The position numbers were made by a program, and so were the translations under genes. Below the pieces are notes generated by a model. The model was given only the letters and a program-made list of their open reading frames with translations. It ran no database searches and was not told where the DNA came from. DNA of 64,000 nt from Pseudomonadota bacterium (GTDB lineage: Bacteria > Pseudomonadota > Gammaproteobacteria > Xanthomonadales > Xanthomonadaceae). The stretch spans positions 26,665 through 90,664 of the forward strand of contig CAUJIN010000024.1 in NCBI GenBank assembly GCA_963205495.1, read 5' to 3'. Positions 1-7,881 of the stretch are shown here, piece by piece (positions within the stretch are counted from its first letter, which is position 1; each line of letters begins with the position of its first letter).

Positions 1-1232
1 CCGCGCGCCGCGTTGCCCCAGTCCGCGCCCAGCGCCAGCACCCGCGCCAGGTCGAAGGCGGTGGTGATCTTGCCCGCGGCGCCGACGCGGATCTTTCCGC
101 GCAGGTCCAGGCCGACGAGGGTGTTGTGCACCAGCATCAGACCCTCGCGCAGCGGCACGCCAACGTGGTCGATGAACTCCATGGGCGCCGCGCCGGTTCC
201 GCCCTCGCCGCCGTCCACCACGATGAAGTCGGGCAGGATGCCGGTGGCGTGCATCGCCTTGGCGATCTCGAACCACTCCCAAGGATGGCCGATGGCGAGC
301 TTGAATCCGGTCGGCTTGCCGCCGCTGGCCTCGCGCAGCGTCGCCACGAACTCCAGCAGGCCGCGCGGCCCCTCGAAGGCGCTGTGGCGCGCCGGTGAAT
401 GGCAGTCCCGCCCCATCGGCACGCCGCGCGCCTCGGCGATCTCGGCGGTCACCTTGGGTGCCAACAGAACCCCGCCCTGTCCCGGCTTGGCGCCCTGGCT
501 GAGCTTGATCTCGATCATCTTCACCTGCGGGTCGGCGGCGTTGGCGCGGAATCGCTCCGGATCGAAGCGCCCGGCCTCGTCGCGGCAGCCGAAATAGCCC
601 GACCCGATCTCCCACACGAGATCGCCGCCGTTCCTGCGGTGCCAGCGCGAGATCGAACCTTCGCCGGTGTCGTGGTAGAAGCCGCCGCGCCGCGCGCCCT
701 CGTTCAGCGCCAGGATCGCGTTGGCCGAAAGCGCGCCGAAGCTCATCGCGGAAATGTTGAACACGCTGGCCGAATACGGCTGCGCGCACTGAGGCCCACC
801 GATCGACAGGCGGAAATCGTGCGTGGCGATCTGCGCCGGCTCCAGCGAATGGTTGATCCACTCGTAGCCCGGCTTGTAGAACGCCTGCTGGCTGCCGAAC
901 GGGCGGGTTTCCAGCGCTCCCTTGGCGCGCTGGTACACGATCGCCCGCTGCGCCCGCGAGAACGGCACCTCGTCGTCGTCGTTCTCGATCAGGTACTGGC
1001 GGATCTCCGGCCGGAACGACTCCACCAGGAACCGCACATAGGACGCCACCGGGTAGTTGCGCCGCAGCGTGCTGCGCCGCTGCAGCAGGTCGACGATGCC
1101 CGACAGGGTCAGCGCGCCCAGGATGCCCAGCGGCCAGTACCAGCCCGCGCCACCGCCGCGCCAGAGCATCAGCGCGCAAAGCACGCTGCCGACCAGGCAG
1201 CACCAGAACACCAGATAGCGCGAGGCGAACAT
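1..1232 (-). CDS. FMN-binding glutamate synthase family protein (3' end off the window)
   Basis: The protein reads 410 residues from ATG at 1232 and runs off the left edge. Two N-terminal hydrophobic segments (about residues 5-20 and 28-45) precede a conserved alpha/beta barrel of the GltB type, with the landmarks SVFNISAMSFGALS, HDTGEGSISRWHRR, GGDLVWEIGSGYFGCR, IKLSQGAKPGQGG and VDGGEGGTGAAP. These are the FMN and 3Fe-4S-type signature stretches of the glutamate synthase barrel. The family is a stand-alone barrel without the amidotransferase domain of GltB, so glutamate synthesis from glutamine is not assured. The membrane anchor is typical of this subfamily. A GGGAGA ribosome site lies just upstream of the ATG. 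It is transcribed away from the arsenic operon. Substrate unknown. Confidence 0.9.
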   Translation of the reverse strand, partial: MFASRYLVFWCCLVGSVLCALMLWRGGGAGWYWPLGILGALTLSGIVDLLQRRSTLRRNYPVASYVRFLVESFRPEIRQYLIENDDDEVPFSRAQRAIVYQRAKGALETRPFGSQQAFYKPGYEWINHSLEPAQIATHDFRLSIGGPQCAQPYSASVFNISAMSFGALSANAILALNEGARRGGFYHDTGEGSISRWHRRNGGDLVWEIGSGYFGCRDEAGRFDPERFRANAADPQVKMIEIKLSQGAKPGQGGVLLAPKVTAEIAEARGVPMGRDCHSPARHSAFEGPRGLLEFVATLREASGGKPTGFKLAIGHPWEWFEIAKAMHATGILPDFIVVDGGEGGTGAAPMEFIDHVGVPLREGLMLVHNTLVGLDLRGKIRVGAAGKITTAFDLARVLALGADWGNAAR

Positions 1233-1396
1233 GCGCAGGGTCTCCCAAAGCCAAGGCCTGCAGCATAGCGATGCGGCATCGCGCCCGCCCGCGCGGCGGT
1301 CGCGTCGCGGTACGCGGATCCGGGCCACCGGTCTTGCGCACGACGCGGCCGGGTGTATCGCGCCGGCGGGATCCGTAACATGGGGTTGCACAATGG

Positions 1397-1420
1397 TTCG
1401 ATGATTGATGTATCATTGAA
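1397..1420 (+). promoter_or_regulatory. Probable ArsR operator
   Basis: An inverted repeat with 9-base arms (TTCGATGAT, six-base spacer, ATCATTGAA; 8 of 9 positions match) ends two bases before the arsR start codon. This is where ArsR repressors normally bind to shut off their own operon. Because the arms nearly touch the ATG, the mRNA leader must be very short. The operator role is inference from position and symmetry. Confidence 0.6.
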
Positions 1421-1422
1421 CG

Positions 1423-1755
1423 ATGAACGAAGCCGACGCCGTTTCCGCCCTGAGCGCCCTGGCCCATGCCCAGCGGCTGCGCGTGTTCCGCACCCTGGTC
1501 GAGGCCGGCCCGGATGGGCTCATCCCCAGCGCGCTGTCCGACCGGCTCGACGTGGCCCGCAACACCTTGTCTTTCCACCTCAAGGGGCTGGCCCACGCCG
1601 GTCTGGTCACGATCGAACCGCAGGGCCGCAACCTGATCTACCGCGCGAACTTCGCGCAGATGAACACGCTGCTCGGCTACCTGACCGAGCATTGTTGCCA
1701 GGGCGGCACCTGCGAAGCCAACGACACCCTTGCACCGGCCTGTGCGTGCCCATGA
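1423..1755 (+). CDS. arsR: ArsR family arsenic-responsive repressor
   Basis: A 110-residue winged-helix repressor. The recognition region (SALSDRLDVARNTLSFHLKG) and wing (GLVTIEPQGRNLIYRA) match the ArsR/SmtB fold. It lacks the classical ELCVCDL helix metal site. Instead it has C-terminal cysteines C91, C92 and C97 (CCQGGTC), the arrangement of the Acidithiobacillus-type ArsR that senses As(III) with C-terminal thiols; two further cysteines lie in ACACP at the end. It should repress the operon from the inverted repeat just upstream until arsenite binds. Its stop codon overlaps the acr3 start (ATGA), so the two are translationally coupled. Confidence 0.93.
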   Translation: MNEADAVSALSALAHAQRLRVFRTLVEAGPDGLIPSALSDRLDVARNTLSFHLKGLAHAGLVTIEPQGRNLIYRANFAQMNTLLGYLTEHCCQGGTCEANDTLAPACACP

Positions 1756-2843
1756 GCGTCGCCTCCGAACCCGTCACTCGCACCTCTTCGCCTTCCGCCA
1801 TGAGCGTGTTCGAGCGTTATCTGACCGCGTGGGTGCTGCTTTGCATCGTCGCCGGCATCGCGCTGGGCCATTTCGCACCGGGCGTGTTCCAGGCCATCGG
1901 CCGCATGCAGGTCGCGCAGGTCAACCTGCCGGTGGGCCTGCTGATCTGGGTCATGGTGATCCCGATGCTGCTCAAGGTGGATTTCGGCGCGCTCGGCCAG
2001 GTGCGCCGGCACTGGCGCGGCATGAGCGTCACGCTGTTCGTCAACTGGGCGGTCAAGCCATTCTCGATGGCGCTGCTGGCGTGGCTCTTCGTTCGCCAGG
2101 TCTTCGCCCAGTGGCTGCCCGCCGAACAGCTCGACGGCTATGTGGCCGGCCTGATCCTGCTGGCTGCCGCACCCTGCACCGCGATGGTGTTCGTCTGGAG
2201 CCGGCTGACCGACGGCGATCCCATGTTCACCCTGTCGCAGGTGGCGTTGAACGACACGATCATGGTGTTTGCGTTTGCGCCCATCGTCGGGCTGCTGCTG
2301 GGCCTGTCGGCGATCACGGTGCCGTGGGACACACTGCTGCTTTCTGTCGTGCTCTACATCGTCATTCCGGTCATTCTCGCGCAGGTGTGGCGCCGCGCCC
2401 TGCTGCGGCAAGGCCAGGCCGCGTTCGATGCCACGCTGGCACGCCTCGGTCCGCTGTCCATCGCGGCACTGCTGCTGACGCTCGTGCTGCTGTTTGCTTT
2501 CCAGGGCGAGGCGATCATGCGCCAGCCGCTGGTGATCGCCCTGCTGGCGGTGCCGATCCTGATCCAGGTGCTCTTCACCTCGAGCCTGGCCTACTGGCTC
2601 AATCGCAAGGTCGGCGAAAAGCACGGCATCGCCGGCCCCTCGGCCCTGATCGGTGCCAGCAACTTCTTCGAACTGGCCGTGGCCGCGGCCATCAGCCTGT
2701 TCGGCTTCCAGTCCGGCGCGGCGCTGGCCACCGTGGTCGGCGTGTTGATCGAAGTGCCGGTGATGCTGCTGGTCGTGCGCGTGGTCAACCGCTCGCGCGA
2801 CTGGTACGAGCGCCCGGCCCGCGACGCGGTGAGCCGCGCATGA
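1752..2843 (+). CDS. acr3: ACR3 family arsenite efflux transporter
   Basis: A 363-residue inner-membrane protein with about ten hydrophobic helices that exports arsenite using the proton gradient. Family landmarks are visible: the conserved cysteine in AAPCTAMVFVWS, the SQVALNDTIMVF segment and the acidic ASNFFELAVA helix. The ATG at 1752 is chosen because it overlaps the arsR stop (ATGA); a second in-frame ATG at 1800 (MSVFERYL) would give a protein closer to the family's typical N-terminus. It ends in another ATGA overlap with the next gene. This is the efflux step for the arsenite made by the ArsC domain downstream. Confidence 0.95.
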   Translation: MSVASEPVTRTSSPSAMSVFERYLTAWVLLCIVAGIALGHFAPGVFQAIGRMQVAQVNLPVGLLIWVMVIPMLLKVDFGALGQVRRHWRGMSVTLFVNWAVKPFSMALLAWLFVRQVFAQWLPAEQLDGYVAGLILLAAAPCTAMVFVWSRLTDGDPMFTLSQVALNDTIMVFAFAPIVGLLLGLSAITVPWDTLLLSVVLYIVIPVILAQVWRRALLRQGQAAFDATLARLGPLSIAALLLTLVLLFAFQGEAIMRQPLVIALLAVPILIQVLFTSSLAYWLNRKVGEKHGIAGPSALIGASNFFELAVAAAISLFGFQSGAALATVVGVLIEVPVMLLVVRVVNRSRDWYERPARDAVSRA

Positions 2844-4123
2844 GCCTCGCCGAGCAGCTCAATCTCTCGTGCGCGTGCAGCACGCTCGATGCGCAGCGAC
2901 TGTGGCAGGAGCTGCCCGCATCGTTGGCCCGCAGCCATCCGCACCTGTTCTCGGAAACGACGGTATTCATCGACACGCCGACCTGCGATGCCATCACCCG
3001 GGCCGTGGCCGTGCTCGAACGCGCAACTCGCCTTCCGGCATGGCAACAGGCGGTGGCCGAACGCACGCGCGGTGCGCTGCCACCGGATTTCGGACCTTCG
3101 GGGGCGTTCATGGGATATGACTTCCACCTGCGCGCCGACGGCCCGCGCCTGATCGAGATCAACACCAACGCGGGTGGCGCGCTGCTCAATGCCGCCCTGG
3201 CCCAGGCGCAGCATTCGTGCTGCGCGGCGATGGACGCACCGCTGGGCCAGGCCGATCTGGCGCACGGCTTCATCGAGATGTTCCGTACCGAGTGGCAGTC
3301 ACAGCGCGGTGATCAACCGTGGCGCACGGCGGCGGTGGTCGATGATGATCCGGCGCACCAGTATCTGGCCGCCGAATTCGATCTGGCCCGGTCCCTGTTC
3401 GAGCGGCACGGCATCCGCACCGTCGTGACCGATCCACGCGAGCTGCAATGGCGCGACGGCGCGCTGTGGCACCCGTCGCTGGCGCCGAACCAGCCGATCG
3501 ACCTGGTCTACAACCGCCTCACCGATTTCGACCTGTCGGAGCCGCGGCACGAGGCGCTGCGCCGCGCCTATCTGGCCGGCGCGGTGGTGCTGACGCCGCA
3601 TCCCCGCGCCCATGCGATGCAGGCCGACAAGCGCAACCTGATCTGGCTTGGCGATGACGAACAGCTGACCCGCTGGGACGTGGAGGCCGCTGATCGTGAG
3701 GTACTGCGCCGCGCTGTGCCGAGTACCCGGGCCGTATCGGCCGAGACCGCCGATACCCTCTGGCGCGAACGCAGCCAGTGGTTCTTCAAGCCCATCACCG
3801 GCCACGGGAGCCGGGCCGCCTACCGCGGCGACAAGCTGACCCGACGAACCTGGGAGCACATCACCGCCGGCGGATTCGTGGCCCAGTCGCTGGTGCCGCC
3901 GAGTGAGCGCACGGTCGCGGTCGATGGCGTGCCGACCCGGCTCAAGGTCGACCTGCGGGCCTATGCCTACCGCGGACGCGTGCTGCTGCTGGCAGCGCGC
4001 ACCTACGCCGGCCAGACCACCAACATGCGCACGCCCGGCGGCGGATTCGCCCCCGTGCTGGTACTGCCGGTCAACCACATCGCAGGAACGAACGACATCT
4101 CCTTCCATGCGGGCCTTGCATGA
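2840..4123 (+). CDS. ATP-grasp-like protein embedded in the arsenic operon, function unknown
   Basis: A 427-residue soluble protein with no signal peptide. Three stretches resemble ATP-grasp nucleotide and metal-binding elements: RLIEINTNAGGALL (about 103-116), WFFKPITGHGSRAAYRG (about 314-330, a Lys plus Gly-rich loop) and DLRAYAYRGRVLLLAARTYAG followed by MRTPGGGFAPV (about 371-406). The order is reminiscent of ATP-grasp ligases, possibly of a permuted type. Such enzymes join a carboxylate to an amine or thiol through an acyl phosphate. It has a Cys pair (HSCCAA, about 126-130) and an early CAC. ATGA overlaps on both sides place it firmly in the arsenic operon, so a role in arsenical conjugation or detoxification is a reasonable inference, but no substrate can be named. 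Confidence 0.6.
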   Translation: MSLAEQLNLSCACSTLDAQRLWQELPASLARSHPHLFSETTVFIDTPTCDAITRAVAVLERATRLPAWQQAVAERTRGALPPDFGPSGAFMGYDFHLRADGPRLIEINTNAGGALLNAALAQAQHSCCAAMDAPLGQADLAHGFIEMFRTEWQSQRGDQPWRTAAVVDDDPAHQYLAAEFDLARSLFERHGIRTVVTDPRELQWRDGALWHPSLAPNQPIDLVYNRLTDFDLSEPRHEALRRAYLAGAVVLTPHPRAHAMQADKRNLIWLGDDEQLTRWDVEAADREVLRRAVPSTRAVSAETADTLWRERSQWFFKPITGHGSRAAYRGDKLTRRTWEHITAGGFVAQSLVPPSERTVAVDGVPTRLKVDLRAYAYRGRVLLLAARTYAGQTTNMRTPGGGFAPVLVLPVNHIAGTNDISFHAGLA

Positions 4124-4950
4124 GCGACATCTCGATCCTCCACAATCCCGCTTGCGGCACCTCACGCAACGTACTGGCGGCGATCCGCGCCAGCGGCAGC
4201 GAGCCGCGGGTCATCGAGTACCTCGAGCATCCGCCCGGGCGCGAATCCCTGAAGGCGCTCATCGCGCGCATGGGCATGACGGTGCGCGACGTGTTGCGCA
4301 TCAAGGGCACGCCGTACGCGGAACTGGGGCTGGACGCCGCGCATTGGAGCGATGACGAACTCATCGACCAGATGCTGGCGCATCCGATCCTCATCAATCG
4401 TCCCATCGTGGCGTCGCCCCTGGGCGTTTGCCTGTGCCGCCCGTCGGACCGGGTGATCGAACTGCTGCCGCAGCCGCCAACGCGCGATATGCACAAGGAA
4501 GACGGTACGCCATGGCTGGTGGACGCGCCCGTCGCAAGGGACGATGCCGACCTCATCGAAGCGCTGCAAAACGCCGGTTTGCCCACGGACGATCTGTCGG
4601 AGACAGCGGGCCGCTTTTTCGCCTATGCCACGCTGGGCGGAGAGCATGTGGGCTATGGCGGCTTCGAACGTGCGGGCACGGCGGTGCTGGTGCGCTCGCT
4701 GCTGGTTCGACCGAGCGCGCGCCATCGGGGCGTCGGCGGCGGCATGCTGGCGCTGCTGCTGCGTCGCGCCTTCGATGATGGCGGCCGCGAAGCCTGGGCG
4801 CTGACCACGACCGCCGTGTCGTTCTTCGAGCGATCCGGCTTCAAGCCCACGCCGCGCGCTGCCGCACCGGCCGCCATCCTTGCCACGCGGCAAGCCGCGC
4901 GCCTGTGCCCGGCAAGCGCGGTCCTGCTGACGCGCTCGATTCGACCCTAG
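4120..4950 (+). CDS. arsC: Fusion of arsenate reductase ArsC with ArsN2-type acetyltransferase
   Basis: A 276-residue two-domain protein. Residues 1 to about 135 are a glutaredoxin-type ArsC: the catalytic cysteine sits in HNPACGTSRN, and the arginines that bind arsenate lie in RIKGTPY, INRPIV and LCRPSD. This domain reduces arsenate to arsenite with glutathione and glutaredoxin. From about residue 140 a GNAT acetyltransferase of the ArsN2 type follows (LIEALQNAGLPTDDL, RSLLVRPSARHRGVGGGML with the acetyl-CoA loop, TTAVSFFERSGF, and a cysteine in RLCPASAVL). ArsN relatives acetylate organic arsenicals such as arsinothricin; ArsN2's substrate is less certain. The ATGA overlap with the ATP-grasp gene makes four coupled genes. 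No obvious terminator follows. Confidence 0.9.
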   Translation: MSDISILHNPACGTSRNVLAAIRASGSEPRVIEYLEHPPGRESLKALIARMGMTVRDVLRIKGTPYAELGLDAAHWSDDELIDQMLAHPILINRPIVASPLGVCLCRPSDRVIELLPQPPTRDMHKEDGTPWLVDAPVARDDADLIEALQNAGLPTDDLSETAGRFFAYATLGGEHVGYGGFERAGTAVLVRSLLVRPSARHRGVGGGMLALLLRRAFDDGGREAWALTTTAVSFFERSGFKPTPRAAAPAAILATRQAARLCPASAVLLTRSIRP

Positions 4951-5116
4951 GCATCGGGCGGGCCCGCCGCCGTCCACCTGTCGCGCATTCCGGGACGGAT
5001 CGCGCGCCCGGGCCCGCGGACGCTGCGCCGGCGTGCTGCCGGCGGAACCGTGCAAACGCAGGACGATGCCGGCGCGCGCGCCGCACGCAAGCCTCTATGC
5101 TATGCACCCGCCCACC

Positions 5117-5203
5117 GCCCGGGTGGCGAAACCGGTAGACGCAAGGGACTTAAAATCCCTCGGCCGCAAGGCCATGCGGGTTCGACCCCCGCCCCGGGCA
5201 CCA
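5117..5203 (+). tRNA. tRNA-Leu (anticodon UAA)
   Basis: An 87-base cloverleaf including an encoded CCA. The acceptor arm GCCCGGG pairs with CCCGGGC. The anticodon stem AGGGA/TCCCT frames the loop CTTAAAA, giving anticodon UAA at 5151-5153. A long variable arm (CGGCCGCAAGGCC) marks a class II tRNA, and the T-loop reads GGTTCGACCCC. It lies about 30 bases upstream of the acyltransferase on the same strand. Confidence 0.97.
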
Positions 5204-5233
5204 CGTCCCGCCGCGTTCAGGCATGGAGCCGCC

Positions 5234-6115
5234 TTGATTTCCCACCTTCGCATCGCTTTCGCCGCCACGCTGGTCGGCCTCAACACCCTGATCCACGCGC
5301 TGCCGCTGCTGGGGCTGGCGGTGGTGAAGCTCGCGCTGCCGGTGGCGCGCTGGCGCGACGCGATCTCGAACCTGCTCACGCGCATGGCCGAGTCGTGGAT
5401 CGGGGTGAACAGCGCGGCCATCCGCGCCTTCACGCCGACGCGGATCGTGCTGATCGGCGAATTCGCGCCCGATCCGCGCGGGCGCTACCTGGTGCTGTGC
5501 AACCACCGCAGCTGGTGCGACATCCCGATGCTGCAGGCCGCGTTCAACCGGCGGATTCCGCTGCTGCGGTTTTTTCTCAAGCAGGAGCTGATCTGGGTGC
5601 CGGTGCTGGGGCTGGCGTGGTGGGCGCTGGATTTTCCCTTCATGCGCCGTCATTCGCGCGCCAAGCTGCAGCGTGACCCGAATCTTCGCGGCAAGGATCT
5701 GGAAGCCACACGCCGCGCCTGCGCCAAGTTCGCCGCGCGTCCGGTGGCGATCATGAACTTCGTGGAGGGCACCCGCTTCACCGCGGCCAAGCACGCCCGC
5801 AGCGGCTCGCCCTACCGCTATCTGCTGCGCCCGCGCGCCGGCGGTACCGGCGCGGTGCTCGACGCCATGGCCGGCCACCTCGACGCGGTGCTCGACGTGA
5901 CCCTGGTCTACCTCGATCCCGAGCCCTCGATGGCCGCGCTGCTGGCCGGCCGCCTGCGGCGGATCGAAGTGCACGTGCGCGCACGTCCGATTCCCGAGGC
6001 GCTGGCCCGGGGCGGCGATTACGAAGGCGACGCCGGCTACCGCATCGCCTGCCAGCGCTGGCTCAACGAACTGTGGGTGGAAAAAGACGCGCTGATCGGC
6101 TCGCGCCTCCCGTAG
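5234..6115 (+). CDS. PlsC/YihG-like membrane acyltransferase
   Basis: A 293-residue protein starting at TTG 5234, preceded by GGAG five bases upstream; there is no in-frame ATG near. One or two N-terminal hydrophobic helices precede the acyltransferase core. The catalytic HX4D box is NHRSWCD (about residue 91), and the glycerol-phosphate-binding box is FVEGTRFT (about 176). Proteins of this type transfer acyl chains to lysophosphatidic acid or related lipids at the inner membrane; the YihG subfamily is the closest match in layout. The extended frame upstream of 5234 runs through the tRNA and is not coding. Confidence 0.88.
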   Translation: MISHLRIAFAATLVGLNTLIHALPLLGLAVVKLALPVARWRDAISNLLTRMAESWIGVNSAAIRAFTPTRIVLIGEFAPDPRGRYLVLCNHRSWCDIPMLQAAFNRRIPLLRFFLKQELIWVPVLGLAWWALDFPFMRRHSRAKLQRDPNLRGKDLEATRRACAKFAARPVAIMNFVEGTRFTAAKHARSGSPYRYLLRPRAGGTGAVLDAMAGHLDAVLDVTLVYLDPEPSMAALLAGRLRRIEVHVRARPIPEALARGGDYEGDAGYRIACQRWLNELWVEKDALIGSRLP

Positions 6116-6116
6116 G

Positions 6117-6192
6117 CCGGGGTCACGCCCCCCGGCGGAAGGTTTCGCCCCGCTCCCACCGACCGGGGCCACGCCACCGGCGGAAGGTTTCG
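6117..6192. repeat. Two direct copies of a ~30-bp GC-rich word
   Basis: The unit CCGGGGTCACGCC...CGGCGGAAGGTTTCG occurs at 6117-6147 and, with few changes, at 6163-6192. It fills the short gap between the convergent acyltransferase and DUF6164 genes. GGCGGAA followed by GGTTTC resembles the core words of the REP elements near 63.7 kb, so it may be a degenerate relative; that link is inference. Confidence 0.5.
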
Positions 6193-6200
6193 ATCCGCCG

Positions 6201-6557
6201 CTACATCAGCAGCCACGGCCACAGGGCGAGCGCCAGCATCAGGGCGATGACGCCGAGCGCGACCAGCGCGGCCTCGGGATTGGCGCGCAGGTGCTCGATG
6301 AAACCCGGTTCTTCACCGCGCGCGCGGGCTTCCTCGCGTTCCGCGCGGGCGCGTTCGGCACGCGCGCGCTGGTAGTCATCGAGCAGGGTGCGGGCGGCGG
6401 GGTAGTCGGGTTCTTCCACCCAGATTCCGGCGAGCGAGATGCGCCAGCGTCCGGCCTGGGTCTCGTAGAACCCGATGCCGTGCTCCTTGAGCAGGGCGCG
6501 CACCTCGTCGGCTTCGTCGTCGGGCACGTGCCGCAGGTTCATCAGCAGCCGGCTCAC
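6201..6557 (-). CDS. DUF6164 family protein
   Basis: A 118-residue protein starting at GTG 6557, which overlaps the stop of the preceding phosphorylase gene (GTGA). The conserved opening LLMNLRHVPDDEADEVRALL and WRISLAGIWVEE match the DUF6164 family. A charged Arg/Glu-rich helix (about 70-90) follows, then one C-terminal membrane helix (about 96-117). This layout suggests a small tail-anchored inner-membrane protein. Its function is unknown; it is the last gene of the nagZ-hpt cluster. Confidence 0.8.
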   Translation of the reverse strand: MSRLLMNLRHVPDDEADEVRALLKEHGIGFYETQAGRWRISLAGIWVEEPDYPAARTLLDDYQRARAERARAEREEARARGEEPGFIEHLRANPEAALVALGVIALMLALALWPWLLM

Positions 6558-7321
6558 GCGGTGTCCTGCGCCAGTCGGGCCAGCAGCAATTCCAGCAGCG
6601 CGGGAAGCTGCGCGTTGGCGGCGGCGAGGTTGGCGAACACGTCCTCCAGGCTGATTTCCTTGCCGTCGCCGCAGCCGGCGGCCCAGTTCGCCACCGGCGC
6701 AAGGCAGGCGTAGTCGAGCGCAAGCTCGCGCGCCAGCGCGGCTTCGGGCATGCCGGTCATGCCGACCAGGTCGCAGCCGTCGCGGCGCATGCGCGCGATC
6801 TCGGCGCGGGTTTCGAATCGCGGGCCGCTGGTGGCGCCGTAGCAGCCGCCGTCCACCAGCGCGACGTCGGCCGCGGCACCGGCGTCGATCAGGGCGTTGC
6901 GGATGCGCGCGCCGTAGGGTTCGCCGAACTCGGCGTGGAGCATTTCCCCGGCACCGTCCCAGAAGCTCGCGGCGCGGCCCTGGGTGTAGTCGATGATCTG
7001 GTCGGGCACCACCAGGGCGCGCGGCGGGCAGGCCGGGGTGATGCCGCCGACCGTGTTGATCGCCAGCACCGCCTGCGGTTCGAGCTGAGCCAGCGCGTGC
7101 AGGTTGGCGCGATAGTTGACCCGGTGCGGCGGCAGCGCGTGGTCTTCGCCGTGGCGCGCGAGGAAGGCGACGGCGTGGCCGAACAGGCGGCCGACGCGGA
7201 TCGGCCCGGACGGATCGCCCCAGGGCGTGGTTTCCTCGATCGCGCAAAGCGGCTCGAACGCCGGCAGCGCGTACAGTCCGCTGCCGCCGATGACCGCCAG
7301 AAGCGGGTGCGGCGCGCTCAT
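6554..7321 (-). CDS. mtnP: S-methyl-5'-thioinosine (methylthioadenosine-family) phosphorylase
   Basis: A 255-residue purine nucleoside phosphorylase of the MTAP family. Landmarks are the phosphate loop AVIGGSGLYAL, RHGEDHALPPHRVNYRAN, and the substrate pocket GPRFETRAEI with DLVGMTGMPEAALAREL. In gammaproteobacteria with this neighbourhood (hpt, nagZ) the enzyme usually prefers methylthioinosine formed after deamination of methylthioadenosine, releasing hypoxanthine; that preference is inferred. Hypoxanthine could then be recycled by the Hpt enzyme encoded just upstream. The start overlaps the hpt stop (ATGA). Confidence 0.88.
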   Translation of the reverse strand: MSAPHPLLAVIGGSGLYALPAFEPLCAIEETTPWGDPSGPIRVGRLFGHAVAFLARHGEDHALPPHRVNYRANLHALAQLEPQAVLAINTVGGITPACPPRALVVPDQIIDYTQGRAASFWDGAGEMLHAEFGEPYGARIRNALIDAGAAADVALVDGGCYGATSGPRFETRAEIARMRRDGCDLVGMTGMPEAALARELALDYACLAPVANWAAGCGDGKEISLEDVFANLAAANAQLPALLELLLARLAQDTA

Positions 7322-7860
7322 ATCGCGTAGATGCCGGGCAGGTTGCGGCCCTGCTCGTAGTAGTCCATGCCGAAGCCGAAGACATAGCGGTCCGGCAGCT
7401 CGACGCCGATGTAATCGGCCGCGATGCCGGGCACGCGGCGGTCGTGGAGCTTGCTGGTCAGCACCGCGATGCGCACTTCCTTCGCGCCTTCGCGCAGGCA
7501 GGCGTCGCGCACCGCGAGCAGGGTCTGGCCTTCGTCGAGGATGTCGTCCACCAGCAGCACGCGCCGGTCCAGCATCGGAACCTGCGGATGGCGCAGCCAG
7601 TTGAGTCCCGCGCCGCGCGTCTTGCCGCGATAGCGGGTGGCGTGCAGATAGTCGAACTCGAGGTCGGTCTTGATCTGGAGCGCGAGCAGGGATGCGAACA
7701 GCATGCCGCCGTGCATCACGGTGAGGAACAGCGGGTGATCGCCGGCGTAGTCGAGGTCGATCTGCCCGGCCATGCGCGCGATCTCGCGCTCGAGCGTGGC
7801 GCGGTCGAACAGCAGGTCGGCACCTGGCAGGGCGTCGGATAGCTTCGGGGTCTGGCTCAT
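7318..7860 (-). CDS. hpt: Hypoxanthine(-guanine) phosphoribosyltransferase
   Basis: A 180-residue type I phosphoribosyltransferase. The PRPP-binding motif is RVLLVDDILDEGQTL (about 99-113). The pyrophosphate loop region MHGGMLFASLL and the purine-binding FGFGMDYYEQGRNLPGIYAI tail are present. It salvages hypoxanthine to IMP with PRPP. It is coupled to the phosphorylase gene by an ATGA overlap, making a salvage pair in which one enzyme's product is the other's substrate. The spacing to nagZ is 21 bases. Confidence 0.93.
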   Translation of the reverse strand: MSQTPKLSDALPGADLLFDRATLEREIARMAGQIDLDYAGDHPLFLTVMHGGMLFASLLALQIKTDLEFDYLHATRYRGKTRGAGLNWLRHPQVPMLDRRVLLVDDILDEGQTLLAVRDACLREGAKEVRIAVLTSKLHDRRVPGIAADYIGVELPDRYVFGFGMDYYEQGRNLPGIYAI

Positions 7861-7881
7861 GGAAAGGCTCCGGAAAAAAGG

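Noticed and set aside
13..1268. Long plus-strand open frames across the left 1.2 kb
   Set aside because: They are antisense shadows of the glutamate-synthase-like gene, whose minus-strand translation is clearly conserved; high GC makes long false frames common throughout this window.
1353..1751. N-terminal extension of the Acr3 frame back to 1353
   Set aside because: It overlaps arsR in another frame and its translation is Arg/Pro-rich without family resemblance; the ATGA-coupled start at 1752 explains the gene.
5033..5233. Upstream coding extension of the acyltransferase
   Set aside because: The frame runs through the tRNA-Leu gene, so it cannot be coding; TTG 5234 with its GGAG is the sensible start.
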